Shown here one piece after another: positions 44,268 to 56,129 of a stretch of DNA of 64,000 nucleotides. A model generated the notes under the pieces. That model was not told where the DNA came from, did no database searches, and worked only from the letters and a program-made list of their open reading frames with translations. The DNA lies in assembly GCF_014898055.3 (NCBI RefSeq), contig NW_023600993.1:18318850-18382849 (forward strand), read 5' to 3'. The position numbers and the translations under genes are program-made. Position 1 is the first letter of the stretch. Every line of letters begins with the position of its first letter. This stretch comes from Talpa occidentalis. Taxonomy: Eukaryota > Chordata > Mammalia > Eulipotyphla > Talpidae.

Positions 44268-44993
44268 ATATTTAAAAAAGATTTATTTATTTTTCTATAC
44301 AAGCACTGGGTATAGTCAGAAACACAGGAGGGTGAGAGAATTCACCAGAGCCAGAGCAGGGAGCAGAACAGGCAAGACTGATGATGTACACTTATAAGGG
44401 GCAGGAATGGGCACAGTGCAGGTTTTCTATAATCCAGCAGACCGGGTAAAGGAGGAGTCAGAGTCCTCAGTGGTTTTTTGCAGGTCTTTTTATTGGGATT
44501 TACCCGGTACACAGCAGGCAAGGGTGCTGGGGGGCCGGGAGGCTGGCAGTCCTCCCAGTCCCCAGCAAATCCTCACTCTATCTGGGCTCTCCGGTGATCT
44601 CTGCTTCTGCTTCTTTGCTTCTCTCTTGGCTTCTCTTTCGGCTTCTCCTGCTTCTTTCTCAGCTTCTGCTGGCGTCCCCGTGATGCCGCCCTTAAAAGCA
44701 CAGTCTTAGCCAAGGTGAATCCTATCTACATCTGCCCACACCCTACTCCAGGTGTCCGCCATCAGGTATGCATTCAGGACCCCAAAGATCCATCATCTAT
44801 CCTGATGGCGGGAGAGCAGAAAAGCCTGAAATTTTTCCTTACCCTACAACACTGCTGAGGGGAGCAGCAGGTGAGACAGGAGAGGTCTCCTGTGTCACGT
44901 GGGATCCTTGCCTGCCGGCATTGAACTGGCGCTGCAGAGGCTGTGGGCAGCTTCGCAGCCCAGTGCTCAACCGCTATGCCACCGGGGAGGCCC
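44268..44993 (-). mobile_element. tRNA-derived SINE, antisense, interrupted by an LTR
   Basis: The SINE tail/core half is at 44,268-44,384 ('aaaaaagatttatttatttt', 'agccagagcagggagcagaa') and its core/head half at 44,849-44,993 ('actgctgaggggagcagcag', 'gctatgccaccggggaggcc'). Together they make one normal-length element of the CpG-rich type also seen at 4,558 and 38,744. The gap is filled by the 464-bp LTR below. Confidence 0.9.
44385..44848 (-). mobile_element. ERV solo LTR inserted in a SINE, antisense
   Basis: On the minus strand the insert runs TGTAGGGTAAGG ... CTTATAAGTGTACA: TG...CA ends with a 4-bp terminal inversion (TGTA/TACA). It has AATAAA at 44,489-44,494 and a TATA-like TTTTAAG about 200 bp upstream (near 44,691-44,699). 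No internal retroviral sequence follows. Relative to intact SINEs about three bases (aat) are missing at the junction and no duplication is visible. Alternatively the LTR ends at ...CTTATAA with a 4-bp acac duplication (44,388-44,391 and 44,848-44,851). The LTR is distinct in sequence from those at 16.1 and 22.8 kb. Confidence 0.75.
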
Positions 44994-46340
44994 GATGTTT
45001 TATATTTTTAATTGCTACTTTGAGTGACATTTTTTTCCTTATATTGGTTATACTCTGTATGTTATTATCTATTTGGTCATTGCTGGTATAGAGAAATAAC
45101 TTTATACCTACCAACCTGACTGTATTCTGTTATTAATTTAAGTGATTACTGATTTTTTGGTGAGTTTTCAATGTGGATAATCACAGCTGAAAAAAATATG
45201 TGACTCATTTCTTTCGCTTTGCATGTACCATGGACAAGACTTTATAATGGTGATAGCAGTATACTTCCCTTGATTATAATCTTCATTGGAATGTGTCTAT
45301 AGCCTTTCCATTTGGTATAATGTTTGCTACAGTGTTTTTAGATATTTAGATGTTTATATATTTAAGAAGTTTCTCTATTTCTAGTTTTTTAAGTGTTTCA
45401 ATAAAAATCAATGGTGAACTTTATCATTACTTTTCAGCCTCTATTGAGATAACCATTTAATTTACCTTTAACTCCTTATTATGGTGTATTGCATGGATAG
45501 ATTTCCTAAAATAGAACCTTATTCTATTAATGGAATAAATCCTGATTACTCAGGTTTTCAAAATTCTAACTTTTGATTTTATTAATCTTCTCTATTGTGT
45601 GTTTTATTTTTTAAATTATTTCACTTATCTTTATTCTCGCCTTTCTTCTGATTTCATTGGATTTTCTTTATTGTTCTTACCCCAGCCTCTTTCATTGTTT
45701 ATTTTTTCAACATCTTTAGTTTTCTGTGTATCCATTTAAAGCTATACGTTTCCTACTGAAAATTGCTTTAGCTATGGACTACAAGTTGCGATAAAATGTT
45801 TACAGTTCTTCATCACTTAGTAATTTTAGATTTCCTTTATGATGTTTTTTTTCCTTTGGTAGAGGGGCTATTTAGTTATGTTATTTTGTTACTGAATTTT
45901 AGAAATTTATTGAGGTATTCATGTGGAACAGCATGTAATTAATTTTTGGAGTGTTTTCTTTTCCAAGAAATATGTATTCTGTTTCTTGGGTGTCAAATTT
46001 CACATGTATCTATGTGTTATTTTTATTATTTCTGTTTTTGTTATGCTTAATTTATTTAGCTCTGAGAAGGGTATGTTGAAATCTTAAATTCCAATCATTG
46101 TATCTATTTTTTACTTTATTTATCACCTTTGTTTCTCTGCCTTCTTTCAGTTTATAATCTTAGGTGTCAGTATTCATGATCCTTATCTCTTCGATTTACT
46201 TTATTCTGTCCCACTATATGCTGTTGCTACTTATCTTTTCTACCTTGATTTTTATTTTGTTTGATATTATCATTGCTGCTCAGGCTTACTTTTGGCTTGT
46301 TTTCTTGTTTATTAATCTTAATGTCATAAAGGTACTGTCT
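44994..46340 (-). mobile_element. Old LINE-1 ORF2 (RT to endonuclease), antisense
   Basis: A continuous antisense order: the post-polymerase region (45,040-45,110 'ttggtcattgctggtataga'), 'gattttttggtgagttttca', the RT zone (45,218-45,386), then 'tctctattgtgtgttttatt', 'tactgaaaattgctttagct', 'gtattctgtttcttgggtgt' and 'cagtattcatgatccttatc', reaching the endonuclease region. The 159-codon plus-strand frame starting at 46,164 is an antisense artefact. No ORF2 frame survives. Confidence 0.7.
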
Positions 46341-46765
46341 TACATTGATTCTGAAGGTTTTGAAATTTTGCCTTTTACAAATAAATCATTAGTCCATCTG
46401 GAATTGCTTTTTATGTATGGTGTGAGATTTTATTTTATTTTTTGCTTCATAGATTCAACCATCTGCTTTTTTCTCCCTGACCTGAAATGTCATCTCTGTT
46501 ATACAATGTTTTTATATACATGTTGTACTGGTGGTTCTGTGCTCCCTACTCAGATCTACTTCTGTTTCTTTGCACCAGATAACCTCGTCTTACTCACTAG
46601 TTTTATACCAAATCTTAATATCAAACAGGACAAGTACTCTTAAGGTTTTTTTTTTTTTTAATCCCTCCCATGTGTTCTTTGTGAGCATCTTAGTCCTTTG
46701 CTCTGCCATGTAAGTTTTAGGAAAGACTCATTGAATTGTAGAAAATCTTGTTTCTTTCTTTGGAA
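46341..46765 (-). mobile_element. Old LINE-1 ORF2 C-terminal-half fragment, antisense
   Basis: 'aaatcattagtccatctgga', 'ttgctttttatgtatggtgt' and 'gagattttattttatttttt' match antisense ORF2 downstream of the polymerase (compare 'tttaatccattttgagttga' and 'tgtgtatggtgtgaggtagt' at about 60,540-60,580 in the young L1). Its position to the right of an endonuclease-region segment is out of L1 order, so it is a separate insertion or a rearrangement. Confidence 0.6.
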
Positions 46766-46965
46766 TGCCTTAAACTGAAATCGTGACAAGATTACATCTT
46801 GTATTCATGAACATGACTGTTCTCCCTATTTAGCATGGTCCTTAAATATTATTCATCTTAATATAACAGAGATTACCTTCGAGCACTGAGTTGCCATAAT
46901 TGCCTAGTTCTTTTAGGACTGAAGTGATAGATTCATGACAAAAATCAGTCTCCTGTATATAGTTT

Positions 46966-47330
46966 GTCCTGGTCTGTTTGAATTTGAATTGCTATAATAA
47001 AATACCATAGATAAGATGGCTTAGACAGCAGAAATTAATTTCCCTGCAATTCTGGAGGCAAAAGTCCATGAATTAAGGGCCAGTTGATTCAATTTCTAGT
47101 TGAAAAGCTCTTCCTGACTTATAAAAAAGCAGGCTTCTTGCTGTGTCCGCACATGGTGGAGATAGCAGGCACTCTGGTGTTTCTTATAAGAAACTAATTC
47201 TATTGGTTTAGGACACTACTCTTGTGACCTCATTTAACCTGATTACATCATAATGACCCCTCTCCAAACATAGTTACATTGGACACTAGTGTTTCAAAAA
47301 TTTGAAGAGGCATAATTCTGTCTATAGCGT
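46966..47330 (-). mobile_element. MLT1-type MaLR LTR, antisense
   Basis: Plus-strand phrases 'aaaataccatagataagatg', 'gcagaaattaatttccctgc', 'aattctggaggcaaaagtcc', 'gtgtccgcacatggtggaga', 'tgacctcatttaacctgatt' and 'cccctctccaaacatagtta' follow the reverse-complement MLT1A LTR order (aaataaatttctgttg; ctccagaactgtgag; aggtcattaggg). Subfamily from memory. Confidence 0.78.
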
Positions 47331-48454
47331 AGTGCTACCAGGTTCTTCCTCTTACAAACCTTCCTTTCCAGGGACTAGAGATGATGGTCCCCACTTCTAG
47401 GTTAGCCACAACTGTCTATTATGCTGACCACCTACTTACTCATCCTGCTTTTTTCCTGGCAGCTGTAGTTTCAATATGATTGTAAAGATGCTTGAAAGTT
47501 AATCCTTTGGAAACTAAAAGGACAGAATTGTGCAGAATAATGTTAATTTTTCTTATACTCCAGGTCTAGTTGGGGAAAGTGGAAACTAAATGAAGAAATT
47601 ATTCTATTCTTTGCATTCTCTTAAGCTGAAAGAGATGCTCTAATTCAGGGGGCAAAGCATCAGTGGTCACAATCTCATTTTTTCCCACCCAGCTCCATCA
47701 GCCTTATAGCTAGAAACTCCTTCCAGATGCTGGTTTCAGATAAGTTGCATTAATTTTCAGCATTGTTTTTATATTTTTGACTTCAAAGATATTTTAGCTG
47801 AAAGGCAAGGAAGCTAGCTCAACACCGTTTTAAATGAAAATGCCCAACTTTAACAGTTTTCACATTAAATAAATTTATGTTTTTTGGCCACCAAAAAAGC
47901 AGACCCAGAACACTGTGAATGCTGGGTGTAGAAACTGGAATTTTTGTGTGTACCTAAATAAGATCCGTATTTTCCATCTTGACTATTTTTCCTTTTTTAT
48001 GAATATATCATCATTTGGCCTGTAGGACTGAGAAATTGGTTGAGAAATCCTACAGGCCAAATAAATGAAGAAAAGTCAGCCAGAATCCCATATGATATTG
48101 AAATTGGGCTTTGATGCTTTTCCAGGTTTTATTTTTTTCCTCATATGTATTCCAAGAGTGTAATGTTTCAGTTAATTGCTCTCCCTCAGACCAACTCCTT
48201 TGTATTTTTGATCAGCAGAAATTCTGTATCTATTATCTATTATATGATGTTAATTTAATGTTAAATTTATATTAACATAGATTTTCATGGTTGAAAATAA
48301 GCAATTCATACAAATGTGTTATTTTTTTTTTAATTTGAAGATCAAGACAGAATTCAACTGAAAACAACCCATCTTATTAGTGACCAAAATTTATCTTTAT
48401 AAACTCTTCATAAACTCAAGGGGACTTGCTTATGATATAGGCAATATAACTCCC
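47331..48454. other. Intergenic with a perfect short hairpin
   Basis: No gene recognised. A perfect 15-bp inverted repeat, atttggcctgtagga / tcctacaggccaaat, lies at 48,013-48,027 and 48,048-48,062 around a 20-nt loop. Confidence 0.45.
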
Positions 48455-48642
48455 TGTAATACAGTGTTTTAAGAACACAGACTTAGGAATCAGGAATTCT
48501 ACTTAACTTTGAGTGAATAATTGAAATAGTCTAAGTCTTAACTTACTAGTACATGAAATGTAAATTATAGTACCTACTTTATTGGTTTTATATAACATTT
48601 ATAAGACTTACATAGCATAACATTTGCCACAAGTGATCATTT
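48455..48642 (-). repeat. MIR SINE, antisense
   Basis: 'aagaacacagacttaggaat', 'cttaacttactagtacatga', 'taaattatagtacctacttt' and 'acttacatagcataacattt' match the reverse-complement MIR order (tgacttgggcaagttacttaac; aatagtacctacctca; gcttagcacagtgcc). Confidence 0.6.
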
Positions 48643-49439
48643 CTTAAAAGTTGCCTATAGTTAAGTATTATTGTCCTTCTGACTTATACCAAATATGAAG
48701 TTTTCTTCTAGTTTTGTTTTCTAGAATAGTATTTCCCAAACCAAATGACACTACAAATGAATCCCATTAGTGAGAGAAAAAACTAACCTTAACTAGTTTT
48801 GATGAACCTGTTCCTTGAAATCTTGGAGACTGATGGCCAGATGACCTTGTGATTGTCTTCTTTGTCATAGTTTGAGAGTGAAGGTACAGATAACTTTTAA
48901 AAGCATGGCCATTAATAGCCATGCGTTAGTATTTTCTATACTGAACTAATTAATGCCTCAGAGGTTAGAATTTTGTTCTTTCATGAATTTCAAGCATCTG
49001 GTTTCCATCTCAAACATCTAGTTTCTAACTCAAATGAAAAAAATGGAGTATTCCAATAAAGATTTCTGTCCTCCCTGTGTTAATCCATTGAATGAATTCT
49101 GTTCACTGACCTACATTCTGATGCATGAAATTTTTCCTTTCTGAATGGTTTTCCTGACCAGGGAAGCAGTGGCCAGTGCCCCCAGATTAGACCCATACAT
49201 GTGGGCAACTTATTCTGGGGAAGAAGGAAGCAAAAGGTCACTGGTGTCAATGTTTCAAATTGTTCTACTACCCTCAGTCATGAAAAAGTCTTGCCCCAAG
49301 CGTGCACCTCACTTGTAGATAGTTGACCTAGGCCTTTTAATTAGAAATTGATTTAATGTTCCTCAGTGGTCTTGTGATTATATGCCTCATTGTATATTGC
49401 CTGTTCACACAGTCTTTTATTCCTATCAACCCCATATGT
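48643..49439. other. Intergenic, nothing assigned
   Basis: No recognised gene or repeat family. Confidence 0.4.
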
Positions 49440-49892
49440 TGTTCTGGTTAGCTATTGCTGCATAACAAACTACCCCAAGACTTAGTGGCTTAAAACAGCA
49501 ATCATTTAAACCTAATTTTTCATGATTTTGTTAGTGAAGATTTTAGGTAGGATTTGGTGATTCTTGAATAGTCTCACTTGGTGGTAGAATTCAGGTACTT
49601 GCTAGTCTTGTTTATAGCACCTCACATATTCCTGGTGCTTTGATTGTATGAATGAATGATTGCAAAGCCCCATCCATGTGTTCTCAACAGCAGGGTAAAC
49701 GGAAGTTTTACAGAGCTGGTGCCTTTCCCAGAATAAATGTGCTAAGACAAGAAGATTGAAAATGGTGGGGTCTTCTGACCTGTCTTCTGAAGTTGTGAAG
49801 GATCACTCCCATCTCACTCTATTGGTAAGAAATGAATCATAGACCCAGTCCAGATACAAGGAGAAGGCAGGTGAATATAAAAAGATCAATGC
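49440..49892 (-). mobile_element. MLT1-type MaLR LTR, antisense, diverged
   Basis: 'ggttagctattgctgcataa', 'caaactaccccaagacttag' and 'tggcttaaaacagcaatcat' are the reverse complement of the 3' end of an MLT1-group LTR. The rest, including 'gtgaaggatcactcccatct' and 'actctattggtaaga', follows the same LTR order with gaps. Confidence 0.68.
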
Positions 49893-49964
49893 CTATACTT
49901 ATGGAGATCAATTACTCTTGCCTATCCATATTGGTATCCTTGTTGTTCCTGGAACATTCCAAAT

Positions 49965-50330
49965 GGGGTCCCATATCTGGGTATTTGTATTAATCCCTCT
50001 GCTTGGGAATGCTCTTCATCCAGATAAACACATGACTTTTTCCTTCACTTCATTTAGTTCTTTATGCTGAGACATCACCTTCATAGAGCCTATTTTCTTG
50101 ACCACTGTAAAGAAAGAAATGGTAGCTTTGCACATACCATACCGTACTTCCTTCCTCCTGTCATCTTATTAATATTTGTTACCATATGACAAAATGTAGA
50201 TATAATTGCTTGTTTATTATCTAGCTCTTTCCACTAGAATGGATGGCATGAGGGGGCAGGGCTTAGCTGTAGTATTTACAGTTAAAGTTAAGCATGACTC
50301 AGTGCAGACTTTAAATAAGTCCTTTTTTGA
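49965..50330 (+). repeat. L2 LINE 3' end
   Basis: The order 'gggaatgctcttcatccaga', 'cacttcatttagttctttat', 'gagacatcaccttcatagag', 'ttgcttgtttattatctagc' and 'ccactagaatggatggcatg' is the L2 3' UTR consensus order. Diverged, as expected. Confidence 0.82.
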
Positions 50331-51120
50331 TTCAGTAACATAAATTCTGGTTAAAAAAAGAACCTCATTGATTGTCAGTTCCCTACTTCTATGAATTTTT
50401 TGCTTATTTAGACCATTTTACTGAAGATTATATTACATTGGTGATTTGAGCCCTTCCCTAAAGGTTAAATATATCCTGACCTTTAGTTACCTACAGTAAA
50501 TTAAAAAAAAGAGGTAGCACAAACCCTATTCTGTGGTCCTACAGAACAATTTAAGGCTTCCATTGAAATTCATTAAGAGGAAATATGTGGAAGAAGGATC
50601 TTGAGTTATTATCTTTATCCATATTTTAAATTCATGCATTATGCTCACTCCCAATTTATTTTGTTAGGCAATGAAGCAGCAAATGTTGGTTTACTTTAAT
50701 TAAAAAGCTACTTGAATTAAACCAACACCATTTAAAGTTAAATTACATTAAATGCACCATCATACATCATGTAGTAATGACACTATACAAATAAATGAAG
50801 AACTGGACAGAATTAAAAATATAATTTTGTATTGATAGTCTCAAATTGATCAACAGACGCAGAAAGCACCACTTGCTTGTCATCCAGAGAATGTGGATAA
50901 TGCCTTCATTTGCCTTGCTACTTGCAGAGCCAAATTCATTTCATTCTTTTCCACCTTTAACTTTCAAGTTACATAGGATTTTGAACTGTTTAAACACTGT
51001 GAACATACAAAAAGGAGAAAAAGTAGTAATTGATGCTGGGTTTTTCCCCCAGTAAATCCAAAGCAATGTAAATCAAATTTTAATTCTGACTTACGAAGGA
51101 AATACTGATATTAATTTCAT
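50331..51120. other. Unique-looking stretch, possible conserved noncoding element
   Basis: No gene or named repeat. 50,680-50,800 is dense in TTAATT/ATTAAA and other homeodomain-like cores ('actttaattaaaaagctact', 'aattacattaaatgcaccat'). Whether it is constrained cannot be judged without alignment. Confidence 0.3.
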
Positions 51121-51121
51121 G

Positions 51122-51440
51122 CAGGGTTGAACAAATCAAGGCTGCAGGATTAATTCCGCCCACCATCTACTTTTATTCAGGCTAGAAGGTTAAAATGGTT
51201 TTGATACTTTTTAATGGTCAAAAAAATAAAATGAAGACAACTTGATGACATGATAAAATTAAGATTTCAGTGTCCATAAATAAAGTTTCAATGGACATAG
51301 CGACCACTGTTGGTTTACATATTGCCTCTGGCTGCTTGAACATGAAGACGCAGCTGAATAGTTTCAGCAGAGATCATATGGTCCCCAAAGTATAAAATAT
51401 AAACTGTTTGGATCTTTTCAGAAACAGTTTACTGACCTTG
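51122..51440 (+). mobile_element. hAT-Charlie nonautonomous DNA transposon relic
   Basis: Begins 'cagggttgaacaaatcaagg' and reads 'ttaattccgcccaccatcta', 'ataaataaagtttcaatgga', 'ggtttacatattgcctctgg', 'ctgcttgaacatgaagacgc', 'agagatcatatggtccccaa' and 'aaacagtttactgaccttga'. This is the order of the well-known Charlie-type element with CAGGGGTCGGCAAACT termini. The right terminal repeat is decayed. A ~100-bp insert-like section occupies 51,190-51,280. Confidence 0.78.
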
Positions 51441-52539
51441 ATTCAGTACATTGATTTCCCAAATTTTATCAGTAGATGTTGCACATCAGAATTAACTGAA
51501 TTAAAAAAAAAAATTAGTGCAGACTCTCCATCTGCCCCTAGGACTTTCTTTTTCATTGTCTCTATGGCAGTTTCAGGACTCCTGTCTCCAGCTTAGTGGG
51601 CTCCCTTGGGGAATACATAGCTTCAGTAGGTCTGGAACCCACTGACACACTGCACGTGCTGCATTTTATCTTCTACTAGGTCAACTGTGGTGTTACTTCC
51701 TTGTCCCATCAAATCTCGTTCATTCTGTACATAACTCTAAATCTCTAGAAGTCATTTTCTTGCCTTAGCTAATGACAGTGCACATTTTTCTCAGGATTTA
51801 TTCTGTTTGCATACTTTGAGTATTTTCAGTTATACATTTATGCTAATATGGTAATTTAAATAGGCTAATACAATTTAAAGAGACAACATCCATGAAGCGG
51901 CATAAGATTAAAGCACTTGCCATATAGAACTGATTAAGTAGTAATATTCAGAAGCAAAACTATCATTAATTTCCCATTAATTTAAATTTGAAATGGAGGT
52001 GGTGCTCAATCTTGAATTATGCCAGGAGTAAAAAGGTGTTGGGGTCACTTATTGAATAAAATATGGAGACCTCCATTCCAGTGCACTACACAGAAGCGGA
52101 TATTAATCCACATATGCCTTAGCTGTGTCTTTCTGTATTGTTGAGTCTAAGTAAGGATTTTTGACCTAAATCTCAAAATCAAAATTAGAGATGCTCCCAG
52201 ATACCTGAGAAACCCTCATAGACTAAGCTCCCTTTTGATATATATCTCTTTTGGCTCTGCTTTTTATTACTGAAGATTCTTTTATCTGATGGAAATAGTT
52301 GGACTTTATAATGTCACTATTTTCTTCAAGATTTATTTATAAAAGACTGAATTTTAAAATAAACATTTTCTTAGTAGTGGACCATATGCATGATAAATAT
52401 TAAATCAGTCGGTATGATTTACATAACTTTAAATAAAGGGGAGAAACTGAATATTAATTCTATTGTTGCTAACTTATCCTAAAATTGAGATAGAAGAATA
52501 CTCATTTCAGTCTGTGGATTTGTTTTGTTTAGGTAAAAT
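51441..52539. other. Intergenic, nothing assigned
   Basis: No recognised gene. A short A-run lies near 51,500-51,515. Confidence 0.4.
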
Positions 52540-53330
52540 CTTTGTTTGATTGAAATTTTCATTGAGACGGTTATAGATTCATATGTAGCAGTAAGAAATA
52601 ATAGAATGCTCCCACAAGTCCTTTAGCTAGTTTCTCCTTAGTGGAAATGTTTTGCAAAAGTACAGTACAATATCACAACTTGAATATTGATAATGATACA
52701 GTCTACCTGTCAATTGTATCTTCATGGTTGTACTTGCAATCCTTTGTGTCTGTGTGTTTAGTTCTGTGTAATTTTATCACCTATATAAAGTTGCTTCTGC
52801 TCTTTCATTATTATTTAAATTTATGTTTGCCAGGTATATTTTTATTCATTTTTAATTTTCAGTCTACTTATGTTGAATTTAAAGTGAGTTTTCTGTAAAT
52901 AGCATATAGTTGGGTAATATTTTTAATTCACTCTAAGCTCTGTTTTCTTAGGATATTTTGAATCATTTATATTTCTGGTAATTTTTGATATGCTAGGATT
53001 AAATCTGCTATTTTATTTATTTACTTTCTTGTTTCCCCTGGTTCCCATTCCCACCCCCAACTTTCTCTTTTCTTGCCTTCCTGTGCATTACTTGAACATG
53101 TTTAGAATTTATTTTGATTGATTTATGCATTCCTGAGTGTATCTCTCTATAGTTCAGAGTGGCTGCTCATGGTATTACACATGTGACTGGTCACAGTCTA
53201 CTGGTATTGACATTTTACCATTTTGCATGAAGTAAGGAAGTCTTACTTCCATTTAGGTTTCTTTACCCAAATATAAGTTAGCCAAGTTTTAAGGATAGGT
53301 CTGTTAATAACAACATCTTTCGATTTCCCT
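52540..53330 (-). mobile_element. Old LINE-1-related segments, antisense
   Basis: 'tgaaattttcattgagacgg' and 'gaatgctcccacaagtcctt' resemble the old L1M-associated block also present near 20.7-21.3 kb. 'gtctacttatgttgaattta', 'agtgagttttctgtaaatag' and 'catatagttgggtaatattt' are antisense ORF2 endonuclease-region phrases (compare about 63,170 in the young L1). Decayed and possibly composite. Confidence 0.55.
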
Positions 53331-56115
53331 TAATCAGGTAATGTCTTTATTTCCCCAACCCTTTGTTCCTAAACTGGGCCCTTTTGCAGTGAAAGTGTTG
53401 GGTAGTGGAAAAAACATTTTTTATGTACTTCTACTAGCATTTCTGTAATTGTAGATTTTTTCCACCCATAAAATCAGGGTGTGGGATTAGATTATCTTGA
53501 AAATTCCTTCCAATCCTAATAATCTGGACACAGTTTCAAGAGATCACTTATGGTGATGACTAAAAAGGGAACAGAATGTGCTGGAAGAGGGCAGAAGATC
53601 TGCCTAGGAGAATTTGGAAAGTCATATACCAACATCCTTCCATTAATTACAAGACTTTCTGGTGGTAAGCAATGAGCAAAGGAGAAAGTCAAGATGGAAC
53701 TGGAACATCTGGAGAGCCAGTTCACATGACAGGAGAAGGCAAATGCAAAACAAGATGCAAGAAACAAGAGAATAACTATGAGTTTCATGCTCATGCTGTA
53801 TTCCAGCACTGTCTAGTAAAAATCTAATGTGAGACAAATGTGAGTCATGTACATAAAGAGAACAGGTGAAATCAATGATAATGATATGTTCCATAACTGA
53901 ATATACCGCAAATATTAGAATTTAAACATGTAATCTATATATATAAATGAATGAGAGAATTACCATTCCTTTATTACTTTTCATCATTGGATTCTTGTAT
54001 GTTTTTTACTTACCTCACATCAATTCAATTAATGACATTTCAAGTGCTCAGTTGCCAATGTGGCTGGTTACTGTGTAAGCTGATGTTATTTACTCTTGGT
54101 GTCTTCTGTTTGTGTAAACTTTACTTCTTTCAATGAGCACTAAAATGACTTACTATTCCTCATCTTCTAGGTTTCCTACTCCCTGTCTTCTTCCCTGATT
54201 TTTTTCAACTTTATGCTTCCTTTTAACTTCCAAGTTAAGGTTTTGTAAGGACAGTAATTATACCCATTAATCATTTGTTAGCTTACCAAAATCAGAATAT
54301 AGACGAAAGCACAGAGGAAAAAAGACTATATGTTCAAAATACTATTTTATGTGTTTATATAGTGTTTTATGATTTATCATGTCTTTTTTTCCTCCTGTAA
54401 TGTCTTATTTCATTATCACAATGAAGCTACGAGGTTTTCCAACTAGTGTTTCCATTTGCTTATAGCACACCTGAGATGTTGACATTTCCAAAGCTAAAAT
54501 GATATTTCTTCGTTATTGTACTTGTATTTCGTTTTGTTTTCTGGCGCTTAAAGAGGGTTGTATCACTTTCTTATATCACTCTGCTTCGGAGGCAACCTGG
54601 ATACCTGTGATCTTACCTTCCCCCACCCTCTCATCTAGTTCCCAATTAATCAATTCCTGCTAAGTTTGCCTTTTAAATATATCTTAATTCTCTATATTTT
54701 TCCTTTTTTAATCTCATCTTGATGTTTGAGCCCACGTCCTAGTTGTCTGAACCCAGTAATTCAATTATAATATTCTTGTCCCACACTCTTCTCCTATTCT
54801 ATCCTTGATAACCCCCTTCCCCATTAAATATTAATAACTATCCATTTCTGTGACCAATGCTTCTCTAAGTTTAATGTGAATTCAGATAATCTGTGCATTT
54901 TTTAAATATGCATATTCTAGCTCAATAGATCTGGGATAGCAGTTACTGAATTTTGAAAAGTGAAATTATAGTGCTTGCCTACCTTGAGTAGCAGCAGCCT
55001 CAAGCATACAGTATTCCCTAGAATGGCATTCATTAAACTGTTTTCTGGCTTCAGTTTAGCTCCCAACCTTAAAAAATATTTTCCTTCATCTCCAGTCAGC
55101 CCAAGCTGATTATCTACTTTCTGAAATCTCCAATCTAAGCCATTCTTTTTTTGGAAAAAGTGAAAAAAAGAATCATTTGAGTTGAAACTCCCAAATTTAA
55201 AATTTCAGAACTTGGCTAACCTCATCACTAAAAGGCAACTGGAACAGGACAGTTAACAGATTTCAGCTTTAGTATACATTCTGCCCTCTTGTGGCTTTTG
55301 TTTTCTCACTAGAAAACAAAATATCCAAAGGATATTTTTGGTAAAGTTCATGCATTCTGCTTATTGTCTGTCCAATTCAGCATATAGTGGGGTCAGTTGG
55401 GTGCTGAGGAAAGAACTACTTTACTGAAGACAAAAAACTTCCCTTATTGAAATGGCATGATGACCTCGTTCCTTTGAGGACTGTTCCTGACAACACTGTG
55501 AAGTTGGTGAGCTTTCTCTGGACAGCACTCTCGTCTCTCCTCTCAAGACCACTCTCCTCCCGGTTGAGGCAGGCAACATTGTCATGTTGTCTGACATCTC
55601 CAAAGGTTTTGTCAGTGCACGCATCATCATACTTTCTGGTTCCAATTAAGGAACCTGAGTCAAGTCCCATATCCAGTTCTCCCGTCTTTCCTAGCTACAT
55701 ACCACATTCCCTGTACCTTTGTTCATGTGTTCACTAGTTTAGTCTAGAAATATTTACTGAGCCACTGCTACTGCCCAACTCTGTACTTGGTTTGAGGGAT
55801 AGCGTAATAAAGAAGATAGACATAACTAAAATACTTAGCGTGGCTTACAAGCTATGAGCAAGAGAGATACATAAGTAAGCAAGTAGGGTAGAGTGTTTAA
55901 AAATCAAAAAAGAAATATAGGGTGCCTTGGGAACCTGTGGCTTACCCTAAGCTGAAGTCCTGATCATTTAAATTACTCCAAGATGTCAGTAACTGGTGTT
56001 ACTGTGTCACAGCTCCCACTGGATTTGTCATTTTAAAAGCCACTCTTCTATTAATATTTTGTTATTGTTATATTAGTTAATATTATTGTTAGCTTTATTA
56101 TCGAGGCCAAATATT
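53331..56115. other. Intergenic, nothing firmly assigned
   Basis: No gene recognised in 2.8 kb. About 55,735-55,900 ('ctagaaatatttactgagcc', 'aactctgtacttggtttgag') resembles a common old mammalian repeat of unknown family. Open frames of 83-97 codons near 53,516-53,894 and 55,416-55,737 have no recognisable domain. Confidence 0.4.
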
Positions 56116-56129
56116 ACAACTATATTTTA

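Noticed and set aside
46164..46643. 159-codon hydrophobic plus-strand open frame resembling a membrane protein
   Set aside because: It is antisense to decayed L1 ORF2. T-rich antisense sequence gives Phe/Leu/Ile-rich frames by chance.
48013..48062. Rho-independent terminator or confident microRNA
   Set aside because: Terminators of that type are bacterial. A 15-bp stem is too short for a normal pre-miRNA without flanking pairing.
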